Assembly (NCBI GenBank): GCA_045542335.1
Contig: JAZQKV010000116.1
Coordinates: 1-64,000, forward strand
Source of the DNA: CAKSUT01 sp045542335
GTDB lineage: Bacteria > Bacillota > Clostridia > Oscillospirales > CAG-382
Length of the DNA stretch: 64,000 nucleotides
Direction of reading: 5' to 3'
Below, one piece after another: positions 42,446 to 51,478 of this stretch. Numbering within the stretch: position 1 is the stretch's first letter; every line of letters starts with the position of its first letter. The notes under the pieces were generated by a model that searched no databases, had not been told where the DNA came from, and saw only the letters and a list, made by a program, of their open reading frames with translations. The translations under genes and the position numbers were made by a program.

Positions 42446-43867
42446 ATGAGCGACATTAGCATTTCTGACATTACACTGAGAAAAAACAGCGCAGAGGGTT
42501 CGGCTCTCAGCTTTAACGAAAAGATCGAGGTTGCAAAGCAGCTTGATAAAATCCGTGTGGACGTTATTGAAACGGCTCCCATTACGGGCGGAAAGACGGA
42601 TGTACTTTTTTTGCACACAGTTGCTTCCCTTGTTACCAACAGCGTGCTTGCCTGCCCTACAGGACTCACAGAACAATCCGTTGAGGAGGCATACGATGCA
42701 ATAAAGGGTGCGGCAAAGCCAAGGCTTGTTGTGAGCGTTCCCGTTTCAACAGTTCAGATGGAATACCATTGCAAAATGAAGCCTGCAAAGGTTCTTGAGC
42801 TTATTGCAAAGCTTGTTTCAAAGGCGGCTTCGCTTTGCTCTGATGTTGAGGTCTCCTTTGCAGATGCAACAAGGGCAGAAAAAGATTTTCTCAAGAGCGC
42901 AATAACGGCAGCGGTTGAAAACGGAGCAAAAACCGTTAACCTTTGCGATAATGCAGGTGCGATGCTTCCCGATGAGCTTGAGGCTTATGTAAAGGAAATC
43001 CGTGAGAGTGTTGAGGCACTTCAGGGAGTTGTGCTTTCGGTTGAGTGCAGTGACAGACTTCATATGGCGGTTGCGGAAGCAATTTGTGCGGTTGAAGCAG
43101 GTGCGGCTCAGATAAAGACAGTTGTTAGCGGCGATGGTGTAAACCTTAAGAGCTTTGCGGAAATTCTCCGTGAAAAGGCAGACAGCATTGGCGTTTCAAC
43201 GGGAATTGACATGACAAGAGTTGAGAATTGTGTCGCAAAGCTTTCTTTTGTGAATGACACAAAGGCGGCGGTGGCGGCTTCTCCCTTTGATAACGGGACC
43301 GGCATCAATCCTTTTGCCGGAATAACTGTGAGCGCAGAGGACGACATCAAAACCGTGTCCGACACAATCACAAAAATGGGCTATGAGCTTTCCGGCGAGG
43401 ACATGAAGAATGTTTATGCCGAAATCAAAAAGGCGGCAGAAAAGGCAAAGAAGCCTGTTGGCGCAAAGGAAATTGACAGCATAATCGCAACAGTTGCAAT
43501 GCAGGTTGCTCCCACATATAAGCTTAAGAGCTATGTTATCAACAGCGGTGACATTATTACTCCAACCGCAAATATTGAGATAACCAAAAACGGCGAGGTT
43601 TACAGAGGCTTTTGCATCGGAGACGGTCCGATTGGTGCGGCGTTCCTTGCAATTGAACAGATCACTGGTCATCATTATGAGCTTGACGAATTCCGTATTC
43701 GCTCTGTAACCGGTGGCAGCGAGGCAATGGGCTCTGCACTTGTCAAGCTTCGCCACAATGGCAAGCTCTTTTCCGGAAGCGGCGTTTCAACCGACATCGT
43801 TGGTGCCGGAATCAATGCTTATATCAACGCCCTCAATAAAATTTGCTTTGAGGAGGACGTAAAGTGA
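42446..43867 (+). CDS. isopropylmalate synthase-like protein with degenerate active site
   Basis: 473 residues. Overall it is an alpha-isopropylmalate/homocitrate synthase homologue. It has an N-terminal TIM barrel (LSFNEKIEVAKQLDKI, VNLCDNAGAMLPDELEAYV, VAEAICAVEAGAAQIKTVV) and a C-terminal LeuA-dimer-like regulatory domain (GAAFLAIEQITGHHYELDE, SALVKLRHNGKLFSGSGVS). Key residues are replaced: DTTLRDG is DITLRKN (metal-ligand Asp lost). The HxHND motif is ECSDRL at about 200-205 (both His ligands lost), and GxGERxGN reads GDGVNLKS. It is thus unlikely to be a normal metal-dependent Claisen condensation enzyme. GTGA overlap with the next gene implies a joint role. Confidence 0.8.
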   Translation: MSDISISDITLRKNSAEGSALSFNEKIEVAKQLDKIRVDVIETAPITGGKTDVLFLHTVASLVTNSVLACPTGLTEQSVEEAYDAIKGAAKPRLVVSVPVSTVQMEYHCKMKPAKVLELIAKLVSKAASLCSDVEVSFADATRAEKDFLKSAITAAVENGAKTVNLCDNAGAMLPDELEAYVKEIRESVEALQGVVLSVECSDRLHMAVAEAICAVEAGAAQIKTVVSGDGVNLKSFAEILREKADSIGVSTGIDMTRVENCVAKLSFVNDTKAAVAASPFDNGTGINPFAGITVSAEDDIKTVSDTITKMGYELSGEDMKNVYAEIKKAAEKAKKPVGAKEIDSIIATVAMQVAPTYKLKSYVINSGDIITPTANIEITKNGEVYRGFCIGDGPIGAAFLAIEQITGHHYELDEFRIRSVTGGSEAMGSALVKLRHNGKLFSGSGVSTDIVGAGINAYINALNKICFEEDVK

Positions 43868-46320
43868 ATTTATCATTTTCCACAAACAATTGGAACAGCT
43901 TTGACATAGACAGCTTTTTTGAAATAGCAAGACAATATAAGTTCAGCGGTATTGAGCTTCACGGCAATTGCGGCATAAACGACGACAGATTGACTCAGAT
44001 TTACCGCAAGCTTATTGAGTATAAGCTGAACATCCCCTGCATCGACGTTGAAACCGACATTTCAACTGACATTGAGGCGGCGTACGCAGAGCTCGTTGAA
44101 GCAAAGAGAATTGCAAAAAAACTCCATGCACCGTATATCAGACTTAAGTCTGTGGGAGATGCAACTCCTTTCCTTGAAAAGGCACTTCCCCTGGCAGAGG
44201 AAAGCGGACTTGTTCTTCTTATTGAAACAATGGGCATTTACGCTGACACCGCAAAGCTTCGTGAGCTTATGGAATATTTTGCAAACGATGCCCTTGGCGC
44301 ACTTTGGGATTTCCATTACCCTTACAGAGTTTGCGGCGAAAGTGCAGAACAGACCATAACAAATCTCGGTGCATATGTTAAGCACATACACATCAAGGAC
44401 TCCCTTTCCGCAGATGAATATTGCCTCATGGGAGAGGGAAATCTTCCCGTCAATGAGTTTATCAACGCCCTAAAAAGCGTAAACTTTGCAGGTTATGTTT
44501 CACTTGAATGGAATCCTGCATGGATGCCCGAAATTGACAGTCACGATATTATCTTCCCCCATTTTGTAAGCTACATGAGCCGTTTCCGTTCACCCTCACG
44601 TTCAAAAAAGGTGCTTTACGACAACAACAGGAAAAACGGCAAATATGTCTGGAAAAAAGATGCCCTTATTGAAAAGACATTTTCGCAGGTGCTTGACACT
44701 ATGGTCGAGGAATTTCCCGATCAATATGCTTTCAAATATACAACCCTTGACTACACAAGAACCTATTCCGAGTTCCGTGATGATGTTGACGCTTTTGCAC
44801 GTTCGCTTATTGCAATGGGAGTGAAGGCAGGCACACACGTTTCCGTGTGGGCAACAAATGTTCCCCAATGGTATATCGCTTTCTGGGCGACAACCAAAAT
44901 CGGTGCGGTGCTTGTTACGGTTAACACGGCATATAAAATCCACGAGGCAGAATACCTCTTCCGTCAGTCCGACACCCATACAATTATTATGGTTGACGGC
45001 TACCGTGATTCAAACTATGCACAGATTATGCAGGAGCTTTGCCCGGAGCTTGAAACCAAACCCGAGGGCAAGCCTCTCCACGCAAAGCGTTTGCCTTTCC
45101 TCAGAAACATTATAACAGTCGGTTTTGAAATGAAAGGCTGTCTTACATGGGAGAAAGCACTCGCCATGGGAGAAAGCGTAAGTCAGGACGAGGTTCGCAT
45201 GATGGCAAACGCCGTTGATATACACAGCGTGTGCAATATGCAGTATACCTCCGGAACAACCGGATTTCCCAAAGGCGTTATGCTTACCCACTATAACGTA
45301 GTAAATAACGGAAAGTGCATCGGCGACAGAATGGACCTTTCAACTGCCGACAGAATGATGGTTCAGGTTCCCATGTTCCATTGCTTCGGCATGGTTCTTG
45401 CAATGACTGCAACCATGACCCACGGCGGAACACTTCTCCCCCTGCCGTATTTCTCACCCAAGAGTGCACTTACCTGCGTCAACCGTGAAAGAATAACCGC
45501 TTTCCATGGCGTTCCGACAATGTTTATTGCAATGCTTGAGCATCCCGATTTTGCCAACACCGATTTCTCATATATGAGAACCGGTATCATGGCAGGTTCA
45601 CCGTGTCCCGAACCCATCATGAATGAGGTCGTGAACAAGATGAACATGAAAGAAATCACCATTGTTTACGGTCAGACCGAGGCTTCTCCGGGATGCACAA
45701 TGAGTTCCACCGACGATTCTATCGCAGTGAGAGTTTCAACTGTCGGCCGTGCTCTTCCCGAAATCGAGTGTAAGATTGTTGACCCCGAAACCGGGGAGGA
45801 GCTTCCCGATAATACCACGGGTGAGTTTGTTGCAAGAGGTTACAACATTATGAAAGGCTATTATAAAATGCCTGTTGCAACCGCAAACACAATCGATGCC
45901 GACGGTTGGCTTCACACAGGCGACCTTGCGCTCAGAACCCCTGAGGGCAACTACAAGATTACAGGTCGTCTTAAGGACATGATTATCCGTGGCGGTGAGA
46001 ATATTTACCCCAAGGAAATTGAGGAGTTTATATATACTCACGATGCGGTTAAGGATGTTCAGGTTATCGGTATTCCCGATGAACAATACGGCGAGGAAAT
46101 CATGGCTTGTATCATTCTCAAGGAGGGCGTAAGCCTCACCGAGGACGAAATGAAGCAGTATATTCTCTCTCATATGGCAAAGCATAAGTGCCCGAAATAT
46201 ATCAATTTCGTTGATGCTTTCCCGATGAACGCCGCAGGAAAGATTCTTAAATACAAAATGCGTGAGCAAGCCGTTGAAAAACTTAAAATCAAAAAGGTTG
46301 ACGGCATTGTAGCTCAGTAA
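43864..46320 (+). CDS. fusion: TIM-barrel sugar-phosphate isomerase-like domain + AMP-forming acyl-CoA synthetase
   Basis: 818 residues in one frame. Residues 1-245 are a xylose-isomerase/AP-endonuclease-2-like TIM barrel (FSGIELHGNCG, ILLIETMG-like LVLLIETMGIY, VKHIHIKDSL, GYVSLEWNP). Residues about 270-818 are a complete acyl-CoA synthetase: YTSGTTGFPKG at 461-471, VYGQTEASPG, DGWLHTGDLA, GRLKDMIIRGGENIYPKEIEE, and the catalytic Lys in NAAGKILKYK near 793. The ligase part resembles fatty-acyl or short-chain ligases. The gene begins in the preceding stop (GTGA). The role of the barrel is unknown; conserved His/Glu/Asp in HIHIKD and ETMG suggest a metal site is kept. Confidence 0.85.
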   Translation: MNLSFSTNNWNSFDIDSFFEIARQYKFSGIELHGNCGINDDRLTQIYRKLIEYKLNIPCIDVETDISTDIEAAYAELVEAKRIAKKLHAPYIRLKSVGDATPFLEKALPLAEESGLVLLIETMGIYADTAKLRELMEYFANDALGALWDFHYPYRVCGESAEQTITNLGAYVKHIHIKDSLSADEYCLMGEGNLPVNEFINALKSVNFAGYVSLEWNPAWMPEIDSHDIIFPHFVSYMSRFRSPSRSKKVLYDNNRKNGKYVWKKDALIEKTFSQVLDTMVEEFPDQYAFKYTTLDYTRTYSEFRDDVDAFARSLIAMGVKAGTHVSVWATNVPQWYIAFWATTKIGAVLVTVNTAYKIHEAEYLFRQSDTHTIIMVDGYRDSNYAQIMQELCPELETKPEGKPLHAKRLPFLRNIITVGFEMKGCLTWEKALAMGESVSQDEVRMMANAVDIHSVCNMQYTSGTTGFPKGVMLTHYNVVNNGKCIGDRMDLSTADRMMVQVPMFHCFGMVLAMTATMTHGGTLLPLPYFSPKSALTCVNRERITAFHGVPTMFIAMLEHPDFANTDFSYMRTGIMAGSPCPEPIMNEVVNKMNMKEITIVYGQTEASPGCTMSSTDDSIAVRVSTVGRALPEIECKIVDPETGEELPDNTTGEFVARGYNIMKGYYKMPVATANTIDADGWLHTGDLALRTPEGNYKITGRLKDMIIRGGENIYPKEIEEFIYTHDAVKDVQVIGIPDEQYGEEIMACIILKEGVSLTEDEMKQYILSHMAKHKCPKYINFVDAFPMNAAGKILKYKMREQAVEKLKIKKVDGIVAQ

Positions 46321-46360
46321 TGAGCTGTAAACATAGATAATAACGAAAGGAAATAAAATC

Positions 46361-47419
46361 ATGGACATTAAAATCACAAAAACAACAACCCCTAAACCCA
46401 TTCCCACAGAGAACCTTGGCTTTGGAAAGATTTTTTCTGACCATATGTTTGTTATGGACTATGTTGCAGGAGAAGGCTGGAAAGATGCAAGAATTGTTCC
46501 CTTTGAAAGACTTTCCATTCACCCCGCAGCAACAGTCCTCCATTACGGTGTTGAGATTTTCGAGGGACTTAAGGCTTACAGAACAAAAGACAACAAAATT
46601 CAGCTTTTCAGACCCATTGAAAACTGCCGAAGAATGAACAATTCTGCCGACAGACTTGAGCTTCCCACAATACCCGAGGAAATGATGCTTGAAGCAATTC
46701 TCAAGTTTGTTGAGGTTGAGCAGGATTGGATTCCCCGCAAAGAGGGCGAGTCTTTCTACCTCAGACCTTTCATGTTCGGTAACGACGAACACCTTGGCGT
46801 TCATGCCGTTAAGTGTGCAACCTTCATGATTATCGGCTCTCCCAGCGGAAGCTACTACGCCGAAGGCATTAACCCTGTTAAAATTATGATTGAAAAGGAC
46901 GACGTAAGAGCCGTAAGAGGCGGCACAGGTTACGCAAAATGCGGTGGTAACTATGCGGCTTCCAACAGAGCCGGTGCAAGAGCAGAGGCAAAGGGATATA
47001 CACAGGTACTCTGGCTTGATGGTGTTGAAAGAAAGTATATCGAGGAAGTTGGCGCAATGAACGTTATGTTCAAAATCGGTGATGAAATTGTAACACCTGC
47101 TCTCACAGGTTCAATTCTCCCCGGTATCACAAGAATGTCCTGCCTTGAGCTTCTTAAAAAGCATGGCTACAAGGTAAGTGAAAGACTTCTCTCGATTGAT
47201 GAGCTTGTTGACGCAATGGAAAAGGGCACTCTCGAGGAAGCATGGGGAACAGGAACAGCGGCTGTTGTTTCTCCTATCGGCGAGCTTAGCTATGACGGCA
47301 AAAAATATACCATCGGCGGCGGTAAGATTGGTAAGGTAACACAGGCTCTTTACGATGAACTCACCGGTATTCAGTGGGGCAAGTGCGAGGACACAATGGG
47401 ATGGACCGTACAGCTTTAA
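46361..47419 (+). CDS. ilvE: branched-chain amino acid aminotransferase
   Basis: 352 residues with AAAGGA upstream. Fold-type IV PLP enzyme: GVEIFEGLKAYRTKDNKIQLFRP, SFYLRPFMFG, the Lys region AKCGGNYAASNRAGARAEAKG, then VLWLDGVERKYIEEVGAMNVMF, and PGITRMSCLELLK. Length and motifs match the type-II (eukaryote-like) BCAT group. It interconverts valine, leucine and isoleucine with their 2-oxoacids, exactly the substrates of the VOR-type oxidoreductase encoded downstream. Confidence 0.93.
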   Translation: MDIKITKTTTPKPIPTENLGFGKIFSDHMFVMDYVAGEGWKDARIVPFERLSIHPAATVLHYGVEIFEGLKAYRTKDNKIQLFRPIENCRRMNNSADRLELPTIPEEMMLEAILKFVEVEQDWIPRKEGESFYLRPFMFGNDEHLGVHAVKCATFMIIGSPSGSYYAEGINPVKIMIEKDDVRAVRGGTGYAKCGGNYAASNRAGARAEAKGYTQVLWLDGVERKYIEEVGAMNVMFKIGDEIVTPALTGSILPGITRMSCLELLKKHGYKVSERLLSIDELVDAMEKGTLEEAWGTGTAAVVSPIGELSYDGKKYTIGGGKIGKVTQALYDELTGIQWGKCEDTMGWTVQL

Positions 47420-48087
47420 GTCACAGGAGAATAACGATTTTTGCCGGGCATTACGGAAGTGGTAAAACAAATGCCGCTGTCAACTATGCTTTGATGCTTA
47501 AAAAGCTTTATCGTGATGTTTCGGTAGCTGACCTTGATATTGTAAATCCATATTTCAGAACCAAGGATGCAGCGGAGGTTATGTCTGCAAACGGAATACG
47601 CCTCATTTCCTCCGAACTTGCCGGCACAAACGTTGACACTCCTGCACTTCCATCGGATACCTATTCAATAATCCACGATAAAAGTATTCACGCAGTAATT
47701 GATGTCGGTGGCGACGACAGAGGCGCACTCGCCCTTGGCAGATATGCTCCCGATATTGTGGCAGAGAATAATTATGATATGCTGCTAGTTGTCAATAAAT
47801 ACCGTTATCTCACAAGAGATGTTGAATCGTTGCTTGAAGTTATGTCAGAGATTGAGCAGTGTGGCGGCATAAAATTCAATGGTATTGTGAACAACTCCAA
47901 CATCGGCATCGAAACGGAAATTTCACACGTTGTGTCCGGACTTGAATTTGCAAATGAGGTTGCGGCGGCAACGGGACTTGAAGTGAAATTCACATCGGTA
48001 AAAAGCGATTTGCTTGAAAAAACGCTGGAGTTTACCGACAAGGTGCTTCCCATGGAGCTTTATGTCAGACAGTCGTGGCAGAAGTAA
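47401..48087 (+). CDS. MinD/Mrp-like P-loop ATPase of unknown role
   Basis: 228 residues from ATG 47401, inside the end of ilvE (19-base overlap); an AGGAG further in would suit only a non-standard ATT start. The deviant Walker A is GHYGSGKTNAAVNYA, then VSVADLDIVNPYFRTKDA (Asp of switch I) and AVIDVGGDDRGALALG (switch II). This is the SIMIBI layout. Clostridial homologues commonly sit next to 2-oxoacid:ferredoxin oxidoreductase genes. By analogy with Mrp/ApbC proteins a role in Fe-S assembly of the adjacent ferredoxin is possible, but nothing in the sequence proves it. Confidence 0.72.
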   Translation: MDRTALSHRRITIFAGHYGSGKTNAAVNYALMLKKLYRDVSVADLDIVNPYFRTKDAAEVMSANGIRLISSELAGTNVDTPALPSDTYSIIHDKSIHAVIDVGGDDRGALALGRYAPDIVAENNYDMLLVVNKYRYLTRDVESLLEVMSEIEQCGGIKFNGIVNNSNIGIETEISHVVSGLEFANEVAAATGLEVKFTSVKSDLLEKTLEFTDKVLPMELYVRQSWQK

Positions 48088-48117
48088 AAGAAAAATAAGC
48101 AAAAGGAGGAAAGAATC

Positions 48118-48327
48118 ATGGCGAAAGCTATATTTAATGAAGATATGTGTAAAGGCTGCGGACTTTGCGTTGCGGCTTGTCCAAAGAAAATTGTTGTACT
48201 TAAGGATAAGTTCAATGCCAAGGGTTACAGACCTGCAGGCGTTAAGGACGAAGACCTTGATAAGTGCATCGGATGCGCATTTTGCGCAACAATGTGTCCC
48301 GATTGCGTAATTACGGTTGAAAAGTAA
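48118..48327 (+). CDS. 2-oxoacid:ferredoxin oxidoreductase, 2[4Fe-4S] delta subunit
   Basis: 69 residues, AAAGGAGG upstream. Two cluster motifs: CKGCGLCVAACP and CIGCAFCATMCP. This is the separate ferredoxin-like subunit of VOR/KOR-type enzymes, carrying electrons between the TPP subunit and external ferredoxin. The next three genes encode the alpha, beta and gamma subunits in the normal order. Confidence 0.92.
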   Translation: MAKAIFNEDMCKGCGLCVAACPKKIVVLKDKFNAKGYRPAGVKDEDLDKCIGCAFCATMCPDCVITVEK

Positions 48328-48381
48328 AAAATGAGCAAAGCGTGTTTCGGGACAAATGCCCCGGACGGAAAGGAATATAAC

Positions 48382-49446
48382 ATGAGTGAAAAAGTGTTGA
48401 TGAAAGGTAACGAAGCAATGGCTGAAGCCGCTATCATGGCAGGCTGTCATCATTATTTCGGATACCCTATCACTCCTCAGACAGAGGTTGCGGCGTATAT
48501 GTCAAAAAGACTGCCCAAAATTGACGGCGGTGTGTTTCTTCAGGCAGAAAGTGAAATTGCGGCAATAAACATGGTTATTGGAGTTGCCTCCACAGGAAAG
48601 AGGGTTATGACCTCTTCGTCAAGCCCCGGAATTGCCCTCAAGAGCGAGGGACTTTCCTATCTTGCAGGCTGCGATTTGCCCGCACTTGTTGTTAACGTTC
48701 AGAGAGGCGGCCCCGGTCTTGGCGGAATTCAGCCCTCACAGTCGGATTATTTCCAGGCAACAAAGGGCGGCGGACATGGCGACTATCATATGATTGTCCT
48801 TGCTCCCGCTTCCATTCAGGAAATGGTAAACCTCACATTCAAGGGCTTTGACCTTGCCGATAAATACAGAATGACATCAATGATTCTTGCCGACGGAACA
48901 ATGGGTCAGATGATGGAGCCTGTTTCTCTCGATATGGGAGAAATCACAAAGTATAATAAGGATTGGGCAACAACAGGTACAAAGTGCGAAAGAAAGCCCA
49001 ACATAGTAAACTCCCTCTTTATAAAACCCGAAGAGCTTGAACAGTTCAATATTGAAAGATATAAGAAGTACGATGAAATCTGCGAAAAAGAGGTTATGTA
49101 CGACGAATATCTCACAGACGATTGTGATGTTTGCGTGGTTGCTTTCGGCGTTGCCGCAAGAGTTGCGCAGAACGCCATTGACGAGGTCAGAAAAATGGGT
49201 ATCAAGGCAGGAATGATTCGCCCCATCACCCTTTGGCCGTTCCCCAAGAAAGTACTTAACGAAATGGCAGATAAGGTTAAATCCTTTGTTTCGGTTGAAC
49301 TCAATATGGGTCAGATGATTGAGGATATTGAGCTTGCAATAAGATGCAAAAAGCCTGTACTTTTCTGCGGCAGAAGCGGTGGCATGATTCCCACAACAGA
49401 AAACATCATTGAAAAGCTTGTTGAAGCAAATAAAGTTCAAGGCTGA
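48382..49446 (+). CDS. vorB: 2-oxoacid:ferredoxin oxidoreductase alpha subunit (VorB type)
   Basis: 354 residues from ATG 48382 after AAAGGAATA; an in-frame ATG at 48331 has no site. Pyrimidine-binding and transketolase C-terminal-like domains: GCHHYFGYPITPQTEVAAYM, RVMTSSSSPGIALKSEGLSY, NVQRGGPGLGGIQPSQSDY, VSVELNMGQMIEDIELA. This is the profile of 3-methyl-2-oxobutanoate (2-oxoisovalerate) or 2-oxoglutarate ferredoxin oxidoreductases. Context with ilvE favours branched-chain 2-oxoacids. Confidence 0.88.
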   Translation: MSEKVLMKGNEAMAEAAIMAGCHHYFGYPITPQTEVAAYMSKRLPKIDGGVFLQAESEIAAINMVIGVASTGKRVMTSSSSPGIALKSEGLSYLAGCDLPALVVNVQRGGPGLGGIQPSQSDYFQATKGGGHGDYHMIVLAPASIQEMVNLTFKGFDLADKYRMTSMILADGTMGQMMEPVSLDMGEITKYNKDWATTGTKCERKPNIVNSLFIKPEELEQFNIERYKKYDEICEKEVMYDEYLTDDCDVCVVAFGVAARVAQNAIDEVRKMGIKAGMIRPITLWPFPKKVLNEMADKVKSFVSVELNMGQMIEDIELAIRCKKPVLFCGRSGGMIPTTENIIEKLVEANKVQG

Positions 49447-49508
49447 TTTACGATTTATGATTTTCGGGGTGGCTTAAAGACAGCGCCCTGTGAAAGGAAT
49501 GGAATATA

Positions 49509-50258
49509 ATGGCAGTAGTATTTGAAAAACCCAAGGCTCTTACCGATGCACCGCTTCATTATTGTCCCGGCTGTACACACGGCATTATTCACAGACTTGT
49601 TGCCGAGGTTATTGATGAGCTTGGTATTCAGGGCAGAACAATCGGTGTTGCACCGGTTGGCTGTTCGGTTTTTGCATATAATTATTTTAATGTTGATATG
49701 ATTCAGGCGGCACACGGACGTGCTCCCGCAGTTGCAACCGGCGCAAAGCGTTCCGATGGCAACAACATTGTGTTTACATATCAGGGCGACGGTGACCTTG
49801 CAGCTATTGGTACAGCTGAAACGGTTCATGCGGCAGCCCGTGGCGAAAACATCACGGTTATCTTTGTAAATAACGCAATTTACGGCATGACCGGCGGTCA
49901 GATGGCTCCCACAACACTTCCCGGTCAGGTTACACAGACTTCTCCTTACGGACGTGATACCTCAAAAGTAGGTTTCCCCGTAAAGGTTTGCGAAATGCTT
50001 TCGCAGATTGACGGCGCAACTTACCTTGAAAGAGTTGCCGTAAACAACGTAAAGAATATCAGAGCCGCAAAGGCAGCAATCAAAAAGGCGTTCCAGAATC
50101 AGGTTGACGGAAAGGGCTTTTCGCTTATTGAGGTTCTTTCAACCTGTCCGACAAACTGGGGCAAGACTCCCACGGATGCAATTGCGTGGCTTGAGGAAAA
50201 TATGATTCCTTATTATCCTCTGGGCGTTTATAAGGACAAGTACGCCGAAGAAAAGTAA
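49509..50258 (+). CDS. vorA: 2-oxoacid:ferredoxin oxidoreductase beta (TPP) subunit
   Basis: 249 residues, AAAGGAATGG upstream. TPP-binding motif GDGDLAAIGTAETVHAAARG with FVNNAIYGMTGGQMAPTT, and the N-terminal YCPGCTHGIIHRLV cysteine motif. TPP and coenzyme A-dependent oxidative decarboxylation, or the reverse carboxylation, happens at the alpha/beta interface. Exact 2-oxoacid specificity cannot be read by eye; VOR is preferred to KOR from context. Confidence 0.88.
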   Translation: MAVVFEKPKALTDAPLHYCPGCTHGIIHRLVAEVIDELGIQGRTIGVAPVGCSVFAYNYFNVDMIQAAHGRAPAVATGAKRSDGNNIVFTYQGDGDLAAIGTAETVHAAARGENITVIFVNNAIYGMTGGQMAPTTLPGQVTQTSPYGRDTSKVGFPVKVCEMLSQIDGATYLERVAVNNVKNIRAAKAAIKKAFQNQVDGKGFSLIEVLSTCPTNWGKTPTDAIAWLEENMIPYYPLGVYKDKYAEEK

Positions 50259-50286
50259 TGCGGCACGGACGAAAGGAATGTGTATT

Positions 50287-50823
50287 ATGAACAAGAAAAT
50301 TCTTATTGCAGGCTTTGGTGGGCAGGGTATTCTTTTCTCGGGAAAGTTCCTTGCTTACGCAGGGCTTATTGAGGGCAAAGAGGTAAGCTGGCTTCCCTCT
50401 TACGGCCCCGAAATGAGAGGCGGTACTGCAAATTGCAGTATTATTATCAGCGACACAAAGGTCGGATCTCCCATTGTTGATAAACCCGATATACTTATCG
50501 CAATGAACGCTCCCTCGCTTGACAAGTATGTAAACGACGTTGTTTCCGGCGGTGAGATTTATGTTGACAGCGCACTTATTGAGAAAAAGGTTGAAAGAAC
50601 AGACGTCAAAACATATTATATCCCTGCAACTGCAATTGCGGATGCCGAGGGACTCAAAGGCCTTGCAAACATGATTATTGCCGGCATGGTTTGCGAAAAG
50701 AGCAAGATTATTGAAAAGGAAACCATAGAAAAGGCAATGCAAAAGGTTGTTTCCGCAAAGAAAAAGGAACTGTTTGACCTTAACATGAAGGCAATGGAGA
50801 TTGGCGCAAATTACGAGGGTTGA
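50287..50823 (+). CDS. vorC: 2-oxoacid:ferredoxin oxidoreductase gamma subunit
   Basis: 178 residues from ATG 50287, spaced from AAAGGA; ATG 50278 abuts the site. Typical gamma features: ILIAGFGGQGILFSGKFLAYA, WLPSYGPEMRGGTANCSIIIS and PDILIAMNAPSLDKY. It completes the four-subunit complex. Confidence 0.9.
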   Translation: MNKKILIAGFGGQGILFSGKFLAYAGLIEGKEVSWLPSYGPEMRGGTANCSIIISDTKVGSPIVDKPDILIAMNAPSLDKYVNDVVSGGEIYVDSALIEKKVERTDVKTYYIPATAIADAEGLKGLANMIIAGMVCEKSKIIEKETIEKAMQKVVSAKKKELFDLNMKAMEIGANYEG

Positions 50824-50872
50824 AATTTTACTTGTGTCAGAATGCCGATAAGATTTGATGAAAGGACGGTTC

Positions 50873-51430
50873 ATGGAAATGAATGATCAGATTAAAGACA
50901 TTGGTTTAAGACTTAAGCTTTTAAGAGAAGATGCGGCGATTGAAGCGGAAGATATGGCGGAAAAGCTTGAGGTTTCCACAGAGGAATACCTCGCTTATGA
51001 AAAAGGCGAAAAGGATTTTTCGTTTGGACTTATCTATAACGCCGCTGAAGTTCTCGGGGTTGACGTTGTTGATATTATCAGCGGCAATGCTCCCACACTT
51101 TCCATGTGTTCCATGGTTAAAAAGGGCAAGGGCTACAGCGTTAAACGTGAGCACGAATACGACTATAAGCACCTTGCTTTTACTTTCAGAAACAAGAAAG
51201 CTGAGCCTTTTCTTGTTACAATCACTCCCGACAATGAGCCTCCCGTTATGAAAAGCCATGAGGGACAGGAATTCAACTATGTTGTTTCGGGGAAAATGAT
51301 GCTTTATATAGGAGACATCTCCTATGAGCTCTCCAAGGGCGATAGCGTTTACTTTGATTCGAGTGTACCTCATGCTGAGGTAGCTATGGGCGATAAGGAA
51401 GCGCAGTTTATCGCCGTAGTTATTAAGTAA
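50873..51430 (+). CDS. XRE-cupin regulator
   Basis: 185 residues from ATG 50873 (AAAGGA 7 bases upstream). An N-terminal HTH_3-like fold (RLKLLREDAAIEAEDMAEKL, then VSTEEYLAYEKGEKDFS) is joined to a C-terminal cupin (EGQEFNYVVSGKMMLYIGD, SYELSKGDSVYFDSSVPHAE). This class senses a metabolite with the cupin; paired with acyl-CoA ligases, as here, it commonly controls the adjacent ligase gene. It is within the same-strand run, 49 bases after the gamma subunit. Confidence 0.85.
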   Translation: MEMNDQIKDIGLRLKLLREDAAIEAEDMAEKLEVSTEEYLAYEKGEKDFSFGLIYNAAEVLGVDVVDIISGNAPTLSMCSMVKKGKGYSVKREHEYDYKHLAFTFRNKKAEPFLVTITPDNEPPVMKSHEGQEFNYVVSGKMMLYIGDISYELSKGDSVYFDSSVPHAEVAMGDKEAQFIAVVIK

Positions 51431-51478
51431 ACGACGGTCGGCATTGTATGCCGTCACGCAGATTCGGAGGTTATTCAG

